DNA from: Pontibacter korlensis
Lineage (GTDB): Bacteria > Bacteroidota > Bacteroidia > Cytophagales > Hymenobacteraceae
DNA length: 64,000 nucleotides
Reading direction: 5' to 3'
NCBI RefSeq assembly: GCF_000973725.1
Contig: NZ_CP009621.1
Coordinates: 4,209,001-4,273,000, forward strand
Both the position numbers and the translations under genes were made by a program. The first letter of the stretch is position 1; each line of letters starts with the position of its first letter. The notes under the pieces are model-generated. The model worked only from the letters and a program-made list of their open reading frames with translations. It was not told the origin of the DNA and ran no database searches. Below, piece after piece: positions 27,872-36,447 of the stretch.

Positions 27872-28618
27872 TTACTCATCGTTCACGATAGACGTTACCT
27901 GATCAGATACGACTGTGCCACCTTTTATACGAATGATTCTATCAGTTTTAGCTGCCAGATCCAAGTCATGGGTTACCAGCACCAGCGTAGTGCCTGCCTC
28001 ATGGTTTAGGTCGAAGAGCAGTTTCTCTACACGATCACCCGTTTCCTCGTCTAAGTTACCGGTTGGCTCATCGGCAAAAAGTATGGTAGGCTTGTTAGAA
28101 AACGCCCTGGCCAATGACACCCGCTGCTGCTCCCCTCCAGACAATTGTGTTGGGTAGTGGTCGTGGCGCTCGGCCAAACCTACCCTGGCCAACAGCTCCA
28201 TAGCTTGCTGCTGTACATTTCTTTCGCCCCGCAGTTCCATCGGCACCATCACATTCTCCAGTGCTGTGAGTGTAGGGATTAGTTGAAAGTTCTGAAATAT
28301 AAAGCCTACATATTTATTGCGCACCTGCGCCCGCTCATCCTCCGACAGGCTATCCAGCTTAATGCCATTGAGTATAACTGAGCCGGAAGAGGCACGGTCT
28401 AGCCCGGCACAAAGACCCAGAAGCGTGGTTTTACCGCTGCCCGATGGCCCTACAATGGAGCACACGTCGCCAGCCTGAAGCGAAAAATTTATACCTTGCA
28501 GCACTGTCAGGTGTCGGTCGCCGCTATCGTAGGTCTTTTTCAGATCCTGTATATGTAGTATGGTAGGCACTTTGTCTCGTTTGATTTTAGAAGTTGATGT
28601 TGCTGAGAAGGAGCACAT
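27872..28618 (-). CDS. ABC transporter ATP-binding protein (YbbA/LolD-like)
   Basis: A 248-residue ATPase that powers the adjacent permease. The Walker A motif GPSGSGKT is at 57-64, and the Q-loop is in FIFQNFQLIPTLTALENV. The signature is LSGGEQQRVSLARAF, Walker B is ILFADEPTGNLD, and the H-loop is LVLVTHDLDLA. This is the MacB/LolD/YbbA class that moves lipids, lipoproteins or signals rather than importing solutes. Residues 1-16 (MCSFSATSTSKIKRDK) are unlike the family, so translation may begin instead at the GTG at 28570. It is divergent from the TesA-like gene over 97 bases. Confidence 0.92.
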   Translation of the reverse strand: MCSFSATSTSKIKRDKVPTILHIQDLKKTYDSGDRHLTVLQGINFSLQAGDVCSIVGPSGSGKTTLLGLCAGLDRASSGSVILNGIKLDSLSEDERAQVRNKYVGFIFQNFQLIPTLTALENVMVPMELRGERNVQQQAMELLARVGLAERHDHYPTQLSGGEQQRVSLARAFSNKPTILFADEPTGNLDEETGDRVEKLLFDLNHEAGTTLVLVTHDLDLAAKTDRIIRIKGGTVVSDQVTSIVNDE

Positions 28619-28715
28619 AAAGCCATCTTAAGCCTTGTGCTTACTCAAAACCAAATAACTCTTAGGGTACGTTATAGGTTTAGCTTTAGGTAAGTATAAA
28701 TTTAGTAAAAAATAC

Positions 28716-29444
28716 ATGATGACGATAAAGAATCAATTTTTAACTCTTGGTATAGCCGTTCTTGCCGCCCTTTCCGGGTGTGGCGACACAGCAACAAATC
28801 AGAAGATTAACCAGGAGCAGGAAGCGCGATCGACAGACCGCAATTCCAAAAAACCTGCTGCCGAGGCTGAGACAAAAACCATTCTATTCTTTGGAAACAG
28901 CCTGACCGCAGGGTATGGGCTGGATGATCCGGGCCTGGCCTTTCCAGCACTAATCCAACAGCGCATCGATTCGCTCGACCTCCCTTACAGGGCAATTAAC
29001 GCGGGCCTCAGCGGTGAGACTACTGCTGGCGGTAAAAACAGGATCGATTGGCTTCTGAATAAACAGCCTGTGGATGTATTTGTACTGGAGTTAGGTGCAA
29101 ATGATGGACTAAGAGGCATCGACCCGGAGGAGACATACAGCAACCTTAAGACAATCATAGAAAAAGTGAGAGCCAAGAACCCTAAGGTGGAGATAGTTTT
29201 GGCAGGTATGCAGGTTCCACCAAGTATGGGGCAAGAGTATTCGCAGAAGTTCAGGGAGGTATTTACCCGTGTGGCTGAAGAAGAGAATGTTGCTTTGATT
29301 CCTTTCCTGTTGGAAGGTGTAGGCGGAGAGCCAAAGCTGAACCAGGCAGATGGCGTTCACCCTACCGAAGAAGGACAAAAGATTTTAGCTAAAAATGTAT
29401 GGCAAGTGCTTGAGCCAATATTAGAGGAACAGGCGGGCGTTTAA
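28716..29444 (+). CDS. Lipoprotein SGNH/GDSL esterase (TesA-like)
   Basis: A 242-residue esterase/lysophospholipase of the SGNH family. A lipoprotein signal comes first, with lipobox ALSGC (Cys22), then a 28-residue linker. The catalytic domain follows: ILFFGNSLTAGYG (nucleophile Ser62; block I reads GNSL instead of GDSL), NAGLSGETTAGG (block II), LELGANDGLRG (block III) and DGVHPTEEGQ (block V, Asp and His). E. coli TesA is a soluble periplasmic thioesterase/lysophospholipase; here it is membrane-anchored. It is divergent from the YbbA/YbbP-like pair, as in E. coli. An ATGATG start at 28716 is used. Confidence 0.9.
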   Translation: MMTIKNQFLTLGIAVLAALSGCGDTATNQKINQEQEARSTDRNSKKPAAEAETKTILFFGNSLTAGYGLDDPGLAFPALIQQRIDSLDLPYRAINAGLSGETTAGGKNRIDWLLNKQPVDVFVLELGANDGLRGIDPEETYSNLKTIIEKVRAKNPKVEIVLAGMQVPPSMGQEYSQKFREVFTRVAEEENVALIPFLLEGVGGEPKLNQADGVHPTEEGQKILAKNVWQVLEPILEEQAGV

Positions 29445-29550
29445 GTTTTTTAAAAAAATAAAATATTTTCAACGAACTCGTAACCTTATTATTGCCACCT
29501 CCGTTTACAAGAGTGGCTAAAAGTTGAAAATTTGATTTTCATAAAACATG

Positions 29551-29590
29551 AAACGGCTCCTCTTTAGCGGGGAGCCGTTTCTCTTTTTTA
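29551..29590. terminator. Terminator between the TesA-like gene and the efflux adaptor gene
   Basis: AAACGGCTCC (29551-29560) pairs with GGAGCCGTTT (29571-29580) over a 10-base loop. On the plus strand it is followed by CTCTTTTTTA. The stem's A/T ends could also help stop the convergent minus-strand adaptor transcript. Confidence 0.8.
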
Positions 29591-29606
29591 GGGTGTTTAT
29601 AATATC

Positions 29607-30782
29607 CTATTCTTCTGCCACTTCTGACTTCATCTTCTCAGAAAGTATAAATGAGGCACCTTTCTGCACTATCTGCGCGTTCTGAGGCAACGCTTCTTTC
29701 AGCATAACCTCTGTATATCCATCTTCAGTCACACCTGCCTCTACAGGAATCATTTTAAATGATGTTTCGTCAAACTGTTGAAAGATAAAAGGCTTGCTCT
29801 TATAAAGCACAATAGCCTCTTCAGGAACAGCTGACGTAAGGCGTTTGCCCGTCATAATCTGTCCGTTGATGTACATGCCCGGCAGTAGTCCTTTATTCTG
29901 GTTGTGCTTGATCTCTGCGTGTACAGGCACAACACGGGTCTCCCCTTCAAAGGATTTACCAATGGCAAATATCTCAGCCTCTACCTGCTGGCCAGAAACA
30001 TTAGGAATCGAGAAAACCACCTTCTGCCCTTTATCCAGCTTTGCGAAATCTCGCTCAAACACGCTCAGGTCAAGGTGTAGGTGGCTGTCGTCGATTATTT
30101 GCAAGATTGGCTGGTTAGGCTCTGCATATGTTCCTAAGTTTACACTCACAGACTGTACATAACCTGCAATAGGGGCTCTAAGCGTAAGGGTGCGGGTAAT
30201 TTGCCCGCGCTCTACATTTTTTGGCGATATACCTAAGGTTTGCAGTTGCTCACCCAAGGATTTTAGCTTTGCCTGTAGTACCTGCACATCAGAAGTAGCC
30301 TGTTGGTACCTTTTAAGTGCACCTACCTGCTCATCTGAAAGCATTTTTTGGCGCTCAAACTCCTGTTGAGCCATACCCAGTTGGCTGTTGGCAGAAAGGT
30401 ATGCCTCTTGCAGCTCTAGTAGATCGGGGTTTTCGATGCTAGCCAAAACTGCACCCTTCTGCACATAATCCCCCTCAATCACCTTAATGCTGCGCACCAT
30501 GCCTCCTATCAAGGGGCTGACACTGGCCATACCCTGGGGTGGCAAAGAAAGCTGTCCTTTAGCTGGCACACGTGTAGACAGTTCGCGTTCCTGCAAAGGC
30601 CCCACCTGTATCTGGCTTACCTGCTGCATTTGTGCAGGAAAATGTACGATGTCGCTAGCTTCTGTATCTGTACTTGCCTGGTTTTCCTCTGCAGTTGTTT
30701 CAGCAGGTGTTTCTTTCTGATCAGCACAGCCAGTGCTAAGTATCAGAGCAGCCAATGCTGCTGGTAAAATATATCGTTTCAT
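29607..30782 (-). CDS. Heavy-metal efflux periplasmic adaptor lipoprotein (CusB/CzcB-like)
   Basis: A 391-residue membrane fusion protein. The signal MKRYILPAALAALILSTGC ends in a lipobox with Cys19, then an acidic, Thr/Glu-rich linker to about residue 45. The domains follow the CusB order: barrel-sandwich half (LIGGMVRSIKVIEGDYVQKGAVLASIENPDLLELQ), alpha-hairpin, second half (LRAPIAGYVQSVSVNLGTYAEPNQPILQI), beta-barrel and membrane-proximal domain. It links the RND pump to the outer-membrane channel. It begins six bases after the stop of the pump gene, so the two are translated from one message. Confidence 0.92.
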   Translation of the reverse strand: MKRYILPAALAALILSTGCADQKETPAETTAEENQASTDTEASDIVHFPAQMQQVSQIQVGPLQERELSTRVPAKGQLSLPPQGMASVSPLIGGMVRSIKVIEGDYVQKGAVLASIENPDLLELQEAYLSANSQLGMAQQEFERQKMLSDEQVGALKRYQQATSDVQVLQAKLKSLGEQLQTLGISPKNVERGQITRTLTLRAPIAGYVQSVSVNLGTYAEPNQPILQIIDDSHLHLDLSVFERDFAKLDKGQKVVFSIPNVSGQQVEAEIFAIGKSFEGETRVVPVHAEIKHNQNKGLLPGMYINGQIMTGKRLTSAVPEEAIVLYKSKPFIFQQFDETSFKMIPVEAGVTEDGYTEVMLKEALPQNAQIVQKGASFILSEKMKSEVAEE

Positions 30783-30788
30783 GGTTGG

Positions 30789-33700
30789 TTATTCTTCTCC
30801 GGTTAAGTACTGTAAGTGAATGATGCTTTGGTTGTAATCAAGCAGGGCATTGAGGTGCTGCAACCGCAGAGCATACGCCTGCTCCATTGCCTGCACATAC
30901 TCCATATAGTCTACCTGGCCAAGTCTGAAGCTTAAGTCTGCGGCTTTCTCTAATTGCTTTGCCTGCTTAAGTGCTCCCTGCTCAAAATATTCCAGCTGCT
31001 GCGCCTGTTTCTGTACCTCCTGAAGTACAGTTAGCACCTCCGTCTGCAGCTGCTTCTCTTGCGCTTGAGCCTGCTTTTGCACAGTCTGCCGATTTAGCTG
31101 GGCCGCTTTTATTTTTGATTTCTGCGCCCCGAACCACAGCGGCACAGAAATACCTGCTTCTACACCCGAGAACCTATCTGAATAAGTATAAAAATGAGAA
31201 GGGTCTCTTGCAGGATTCTCTCCAACAAATGTCTGGTTAAAATAGCCAATGCTGAAGTCTGGCAGTAGCTTTGCTTTCTCAAGCTTTGTCTGCTGTTCTG
31301 CCACGTTTACTTCACTCTGCAGCAACTTCAGCCATGCCTGCGCGGCGGCTGTGTCGGCCACTACTTCTGAGCTATATACCTGCAGTGTGTCTGCATTAAA
31401 TCTAACCGAACCTTTAGGGGCATTCAACAATTGCATCAAGCGTAGTTCAGTAATGGCAACATCAGCATTAACCTGCGCCAGCTCAGCTTTTAGACTCAAG
31501 CGCTTAGCCTCTGCTGTAGCTCTCTCCAAGGCACCTGTCTCACCGGCACGCTCCCGTACCTGGGCTGCTCTTTCGAACTTGCTGTACAGTGAGTCCTGGG
31601 CTAGTATAAGCTGCCTTCTGTTCTGCATATGCTGCAGCAGCTCAAAGTTAAGCTTTACATCCCGCAAGACCTGCCGCTCTGCGAGTTGCAGCTTTGCCTC
31701 CGCCTGCATCACTTGTGCATCAGCTAGTTTCGCTTGTCGCCCATACACTGTCGGGAAGGCAAATTCCTGCGATATTGTAAGCTCTTCATCAGTCTCGGCA
31801 GTGTTGATTTGTCCTCTCCTATAGTTAAGCTTCGTTTTAGACAGGTCAAGGGCTGCTCCTTTTAGTGCCTGTTGGCGGTTAGCTTCTAGTTGCGCAGCGC
31901 GCAGCGTAAGATTATGTTCCCTGGCATACTGCAGTGCTCCATGCAGATCCAACTGCTGTGGAGCCTCCTGTGCCATTGTGGAGAAACTGCTTCCAAAGTA
32001 TAAACCTGTACTTAACAGCAGCAATACAACTGGATGTACTTTAACGGTTTGTGCTTTACTTTCTTCCCTTGAAGTAAAAACAAAGTATAGCACCGGAAGT
32101 ACCACAAGCGTGAGCAATGTCGAGGTAACCAAACCACCAATTACGACGGTAGCGAGTGGCTTCTGCACCTCTGCACCGGCCGATGTAGAAAGGGCCATTG
32201 GCAGGAACCCTAGTGCAGCCACAGAGGCTGTCATGAGCACAGGGCGTAAGCGCACTGTAGTGCCTTCTATCACGCGCTCATACACGTTGTCCTTACCATC
32301 TTTTTTGAGCTGGTTAAAATAACCGATAAGCACGATGCCATTAAGCACTGCCACACCGAAAAGCGCAATAAAGCCAACTCCTGCTGATATACTGAAAGGC
32401 ATATTGCGTAGCCACAGGGCAAAAATACCGCCTATAGCAGCCAGTGGAATGGCTGTAAAGATGAGCAGGCTTTGCATCACGGATTTAAACGTAAAGTATA
32501 ACAGCACCAGGATAAGCAAAAGGGCCACTGGTACTGCTAGCTGCAGACGCTGTTTCGCGTTGATCAGGTTTTCGAACTGTCCTCCGTAGGTAATATAATA
32601 ACCTGCAGGCAGCTCTAGGCCTTGATCCAGCTTCTGCTTTACTTCCTCCACGATCGACTCCACGTCACGGTCGCGTACATTGAAACCTACCACAATGCGG
32701 CGCTGCCCCTGCTCGCGGGAAATCTGCATTGGCCCATTTTCAAAACGGATATCAGCAACCTGTACTAAAGGCACCTGCCCACCAGCTGGCAGCGGCACAT
32801 ATAAATCCTGTATATCACCGAGGTTCTGACGGAAGTCTTGCTGCAGACGCACTACCAGGTCAAATCGCCGGTCACCCTCATACACTGAACCGGCAGCCTC
32901 TCCGGCAAATGCCGTGCGGAGTACTCGGTTTACGTCCTGCACATGCAAACCATACTGTGCCAGGCGGTCGCGCTTGAAGTCTACTACAATTTGAGGAAGG
33001 CCCGTCACTTCTTCCACGAACATATCCTGGGCACCACGCACCGGGCGAATGATTTTCTCTGCCTCTCCAGCTAGTTCACTTAACTTGTCCAGGTCCTCTC
33101 CGTATATTTTCACGGCAACATCCTGGCGGGCACCGGTAATCAATTCATTAAAACGGAGCTGTATAGGCTGCTGAAAACCGTAGTTTACCCCTGGTAGTAC
33201 CTGCAAGGCGGAATCCATTTTGGCAGCGAGTTCCTCACGTGTACTGGCGCTGGTCCACTCATCGCGATCTTTTAACAGAATCATCACGTCAGCAGCCTCA
33301 ATCGGCATCGGGTCTGTAGGAATTTCTGCTGTACCGATCTTACCAATTACCTCCGTTACCTCCGGGAAATTCTTTTGAAGTATTTCGCTGGCTTTTAGAG
33401 TTGTCTGTATGGTTTGTTCAAGTGAAGCTCCAGGCACGAGGCGCAAGTCCATTGCAAAATCACCTTCATCCAGCTGCGGAATAAATTCACCTCCCATACG
33501 GCTAAACACGACTAAACTAAGCGCCAGCAGTCCTACTGCTACTCCAACTATCAAGGCTTTGCTACGCAGCGCAAAACGTATAACAGGCTGGTACAGGTGC
33601 ATGATCTTATCCATGATCCGGTCGGAGATGTTGCGCTTGTGCTTTGTTTTCTTGCTCAGCGCAAGCGTAGAAATCATCGGCACATAAGTAAGCGACAGGA

Positions 33701-35174
33701 TGAAGGCACCCATGATGGCAAAGCTCACAGTCTGCGCCATTGGCTTAAACATCTTACCTTCTATGCCTACCAGTGCCATAATTGGCAGGTAAACAATCAG
33801 GATGATGATCATACCGAATGCTGCGGAATTCATGATCTTAGAAGCGGCACTTTCTACTTCATTGTCCATCTCGCGCTGCGTGAGCTTCCGCAAAGGCAGG
33901 TTAGCATTTTTCGCGACTATAAAGTGAAGCACCGATTCCACTATAATAACAGACCCATCCACAATCAACCCAAAGTCGATTGCTCCAAGGCTCATTAAGT
34001 TACCCGAAACGCCAAACAGGTTCATCATGGTAATGGCAAACAGCATGGAAAGCGGGATAACGGAAGCTACCACCAGGCCTGCACGTAAATTGCCAAGCAA
34101 CAGAACCAGTACAAACACCACTATCAAGCCACCTTCAATCAGGTTCTTGGTAACTGTGCTCACTGCCCTGTCAACTAGCTCGCTGCGGTCAAGGTAAGCT
34201 TCTATTACAAGGCCTTCCGGCAACGTGGATTGGATTTCCTTCACACGTTCCTGTACCAGACGAATAACCTGTGATGAGTTGGCATCCTTGTACATAAGCA
34301 CGATGCCACCCACTACCTCGCCTTCGTTATTGCGGGTAAGGGCGCCATATCGCACCGGATGTCCATACTTTACTTCAGCAACATCGCTCACCAGCACAGG
34401 CACTCCCTCGCGGTTATTTACCACTACCTGCTCTATGTCCTCCAGCTGGTTAACCATACCCAGGCCACGGATAAAGAAGGCGCTGTTGTTTTTCTCAATG
34501 TAGGCGGCACCTGTGTTCTCGTTGTTGGAACTAATGGCCTCCAGTACATCCGGAACAGTGAGGTTGAGGCTGCGCAGGCGGTCCGGGTTCAAAGCCACCT
34601 CATACTCTTTCAGAAACCCGCCAAAGCTACTCACATCGGCCACGCCGGGTGTGCCCAGCAGCTGCCGGCGCACGAGCCAGTCCTGAATAGTGCGCAGCTC
34701 CATAGGGCTGTATTCTTTGTTGCTGCCTTCTTTTGTATGGATGGTATACTGGTAAATTTCACCAAGGCCTGTACTTACAGGTGCCATTTCCGGTGTTCCT
34801 ACTCCGGGCGGGATTTCTTCTACAGCCATATCGAGCCGTTCTTTTATGAGCTGCCGGGCCAGGTAAATATCTACGTCGTCCTCAAAAACAACGGTGATTA
34901 CAGAAAGGCCAAAGCGCGACACTGAACGCATTTCGATGGCATCAGGCACGTTAGCCAGGGCAATTTCTATGGGTGTGGTGATAAAACGCTCTACCTCCTG
35001 GGCTGCAAGCGTAGGTGAGGAGGTTACTACCTGCACCTGGTTATTGGTTATGTCGGGGACGGCATCAACAGGCAATTTGGTAAGGTTGTATACGCCAACC
35101 ACCACCAATGCCAGCACCATCAGCCCCACCACCAACTTATTATGGATGGAGAAACTAATAATATTCTGAAACAT
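30789..35174 (-). CDS. CusA/CzcA-type heavy-metal RND pump fused to a TolC-like domain
   Basis: A 1461-residue protein. Residues 1 to about 1040 are a complete RND transporter: VGVYNLTKLPVDAVPDITNN, an unbroken set of 12 transmembrane helices, and the HME-type proton relay GAIDFGLIVDGSVIIVES (about 400-417) with Asp, Asp and Glu, as in CzcA/CusA for divalent or monovalent metal cations. About residues 1043-1067 look exactly like a signal peptide (PVVLLLLSTGLYFGSSFSTMAQ). The rest (about 1068-1461) is a TolC/OEP-type domain beginning LDLHGALQYAREHNLTL. This fusion is known in Bacteroidota. The pump gene follows a DUF6660 gene by 140 bases and precedes the adaptor. Confidence 0.93.
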   Translation of the reverse strand: MFQNIISFSIHNKLVVGLMVLALVVVGVYNLTKLPVDAVPDITNNQVQVVTSSPTLAAQEVERFITTPIEIALANVPDAIEMRSVSRFGLSVITVVFEDDVDIYLARQLIKERLDMAVEEIPPGVGTPEMAPVSTGLGEIYQYTIHTKEGSNKEYSPMELRTIQDWLVRRQLLGTPGVADVSSFGGFLKEYEVALNPDRLRSLNLTVPDVLEAISSNNENTGAAYIEKNNSAFFIRGLGMVNQLEDIEQVVVNNREGVPVLVSDVAEVKYGHPVRYGALTRNNEGEVVGGIVLMYKDANSSQVIRLVQERVKEIQSTLPEGLVIEAYLDRSELVDRAVSTVTKNLIEGGLIVVFVLVLLLGNLRAGLVVASVIPLSMLFAITMMNLFGVSGNLMSLGAIDFGLIVDGSVIIVESVLHFIVAKNANLPLRKLTQREMDNEVESAASKIMNSAAFGMIIILIVYLPIMALVGIEGKMFKPMAQTVSFAIMGAFILSLTYVPMISTLALSKKTKHKRNISDRIMDKIMHLYQPVIRFALRSKALIVGVAVGLLALSLVVFSRMGGEFIPQLDEGDFAMDLRLVPGASLEQTIQTTLKASEILQKNFPEVTEVIGKIGTAEIPTDPMPIEAADVMILLKDRDEWTSASTREELAAKMDSALQVLPGVNYGFQQPIQLRFNELITGARQDVAVKIYGEDLDKLSELAGEAEKIIRPVRGAQDMFVEEVTGLPQIVVDFKRDRLAQYGLHVQDVNRVLRTAFAGEAAGSVYEGDRRFDLVVRLQQDFRQNLGDIQDLYVPLPAGGQVPLVQVADIRFENGPMQISREQGQRRIVVGFNVRDRDVESIVEEVKQKLDQGLELPAGYYITYGGQFENLINAKQRLQLAVPVALLLILVLLYFTFKSVMQSLLIFTAIPLAAIGGIFALWLRNMPFSISAGVGFIALFGVAVLNGIVLIGYFNQLKKDGKDNVYERVIEGTTVRLRPVLMTASVAALGFLPMALSTSAGAEVQKPLATVVIGGLVTSTLLTLVVLPVLYFVFTSREESKAQTVKVHPVVLLLLSTGLYFGSSFSTMAQEAPQQLDLHGALQYAREHNLTLRAAQLEANRQQALKGAALDLSKTKLNYRRGQINTAETDEELTISQEFAFPTVYGRQAKLADAQVMQAEAKLQLAERQVLRDVKLNFELLQHMQNRRQLILAQDSLYSKFERAAQVRERAGETGALERATAEAKRLSLKAELAQVNADVAITELRLMQLLNAPKGSVRFNADTLQVYSSEVVADTAAAQAWLKLLQSEVNVAEQQTKLEKAKLLPDFSIGYFNQTFVGENPARDPSHFYTYSDRFSGVEAGISVPLWFGAQKSKIKAAQLNRQTVQKQAQAQEKQLQTEVLTVLQEVQKQAQQLEYFEQGALKQAKQLEKAADLSFRLGQVDYMEYVQAMEQAYALRLQHLNALLDYNQSIIHLQYLTGEE

Positions 35175-35314
35175 GATATTACACTAATTAGCTTGTGTGA
35201 ATGGATATGCCGGTCCAGGTGCAACAACAGTGGCCCCAGGCACAACTAAGGGTAAAGCCATGTCATGTCACCTACTGAGATGTAGCAACAGTGTAAACCG
35301 GAAGTATAAATTGG

Positions 35315-35638
35315 TTAAACCAACACCCGGGGAGGGTGCCACAAGCTAAAGGAAATGCTTTTTACCTCCTGCTCATCGAAATGCAAAGGTTTTGCCTGCG
35401 GCTCTACAAACTCCCTGAAAACGAGTTGCACAAATTCGTTGGACACAATCGTGAGGGTAACACAGCAGTGGCAGACGCAGAAAATCGGGCAGGTATCTTC
35501 ATGAAAGGGACTCTCTCCGGTCGTATCGGCCGGGTCCACTACCAACACATGCTCATGCTCCCCCACAATTTTGTCTGTACATGGCTGCCAGGCAGACCAG
35601 GTAAGCAACAGGGACATAAGCAGTGCGAGTAATCTCAT
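35315..35638 (-). CDS. DUF6660-like small secreted Cys/His-rich protein
   Basis: A 107-residue protein with an N-terminal signal (MRLLALLMSLLLTWSAW) and a mature part rich in Cys and His: PCTDKIVGEHEHV, then FHEDTCPIFCVCHCC (about 45-59) and a closing FSLWHPPRVLV. The layout matches DUF6660 proteins, small Bacteroidota proteins next to metal-efflux genes; the same closing Trp-x-Pro-Pro motif is seen in that family as I remember it. The cluster of five cysteines and several histidines suggests metal or copper binding in the periplasm. It lies 140 bases upstream of the CusA-type pump on the same strand, so it is probably the first gene of the efflux operon. Confidence 0.75.
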   Translation of the reverse strand: MRLLALLMSLLLTWSAWQPCTDKIVGEHEHVLVVDPADTTGESPFHEDTCPIFCVCHCCVTLTIVSNEFVQLVFREFVEPQAKPLHFDEQEVKSISFSLWHPPRVLV

Positions 35639-35796
35639 GCAGGCAAAAATAGAACACCAGCTTTAAAATTCTAAACCGGTGTACTTATTCAGAATAGATC
35701 TTAACAAAATCATGAAAGTTTTATAGCTGATGTTCAGCTATTTATAGTGTAAGGGTTGGGCATAACGAAAAAAAGATTAAAATTTATATATCCTCA

Positions 35797-35827
35797 GGCA
35801 ACCTCCCCACGGGTACTTTGCATCTAA
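35797..35827 (+). promoter_or_regulatory. Candidate ECF-sigma promoter (self-activated)
   Basis: GGCAACC (35797-35803) is followed after 17 bases by CATCTAA (35821-35827). A -35 element with AAC and a -10 element of the CGTC/CATC type about 17 bases apart is the usual layout of ECF promoters, which often drive their own sigma gene. A 71-base leader to the GTG start at 35899 follows. No TAnnTTTG element is seen closer to the gene. Confidence 0.45.
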
Positions 35828-35898
35828 GGGGTAAAGAGCAGCAAATGCTCCCTCATGACGACAACGGAAATACACTATAGGTTAAATCTTTACTAATC

Positions 35899-36432
35899 GT
35901 GACAGAAGCAGAACTGATAGCAGGATGCCGCAAGGCAGACGGGAAAGCACAGAAGCTCCTGTACGAGCGGTATGCCTCCCAAATGTATGGCGTTTGCCTG
36001 CGCTATCTGAAAAACCAGCTGGATGCAGAGGAGGCACTGCTAAACGGGTTTATGAAAATCTACCAGAACGTGGACCGTTTTGAGGGAAAAGGCAGCTTTG
36101 AAGGCTGGATTCGTCGCATTATGGTGAACGAAGCATTAGCTTTCCTGCGCAAGAAAGAGCCATTGCATATGGCTATCGAAGACACCTACATACAGGTAGC
36201 CTCTACTGCAGGCGCAGATCAGGATCTGGCAGAAGAAGAACTGCTGGAGCTGCTAAGAACTTTACCCGCTGGCTACAGGGCGGTTTTTAACCTGTACGCT
36301 ATAGAAGGTTATTCACACAAAGAAATAGCTGATATGCTTGGTATCACCGAGGGAACCTCAAAGTCACAGTTAAGCAAGGCTCGCACCATGCTACAGCGCA
36401 GACTTGAGGGACAGGAAGCGGTTGCCAACTAA
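35899..36432 (+). CDS. ECF-type RNA polymerase sigma factor
   Basis: A 177-residue sigma-70 family factor with only regions 2 and 4. Region 2 is at about 5-75 (LIAGCRKADGKAQKLLYERYASQMYGVCLRYLKNQLDAEEALLNGFMKIYQNVDRFEGKGSFEGWI). Region 4 is at about 115-165 (LLRTLPAGYRAVFNLYAIEGYSHKEIADMLGITEGTSKSQLSKA), with a clear helix-turn-helix. The start is GTG at 35899, since no in-frame ATG precedes region 2. It directs RNA polymerase to a small regulon, probably including the two genes that follow with gaps of 15 and 10 bases: a putative anti-sigma factor and a beta-barrel protein. Confidence 0.93.
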   Translation: MTEAELIAGCRKADGKAQKLLYERYASQMYGVCLRYLKNQLDAEEALLNGFMKIYQNVDRFEGKGSFEGWIRRIMVNEALAFLRKKEPLHMAIEDTYIQVASTAGADQDLAEEELLELLRTLPAGYRAVFNLYAIEGYSHKEIADMLGITEGTSKSQLSKARTMLQRRLEGQEAVAN

Positions 36433-36447
36433 ACAGGAGGATGACAT

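Noticed and set aside
31249..31824. 191-residue plus-strand frame inside the CusA-TolC gene, with others of over 100 residues in the same gene
   Set aside because: They lie opposite well-supported coding sequence and show Ser/Cys-rich or low-complexity translations without signal, domain or motif.
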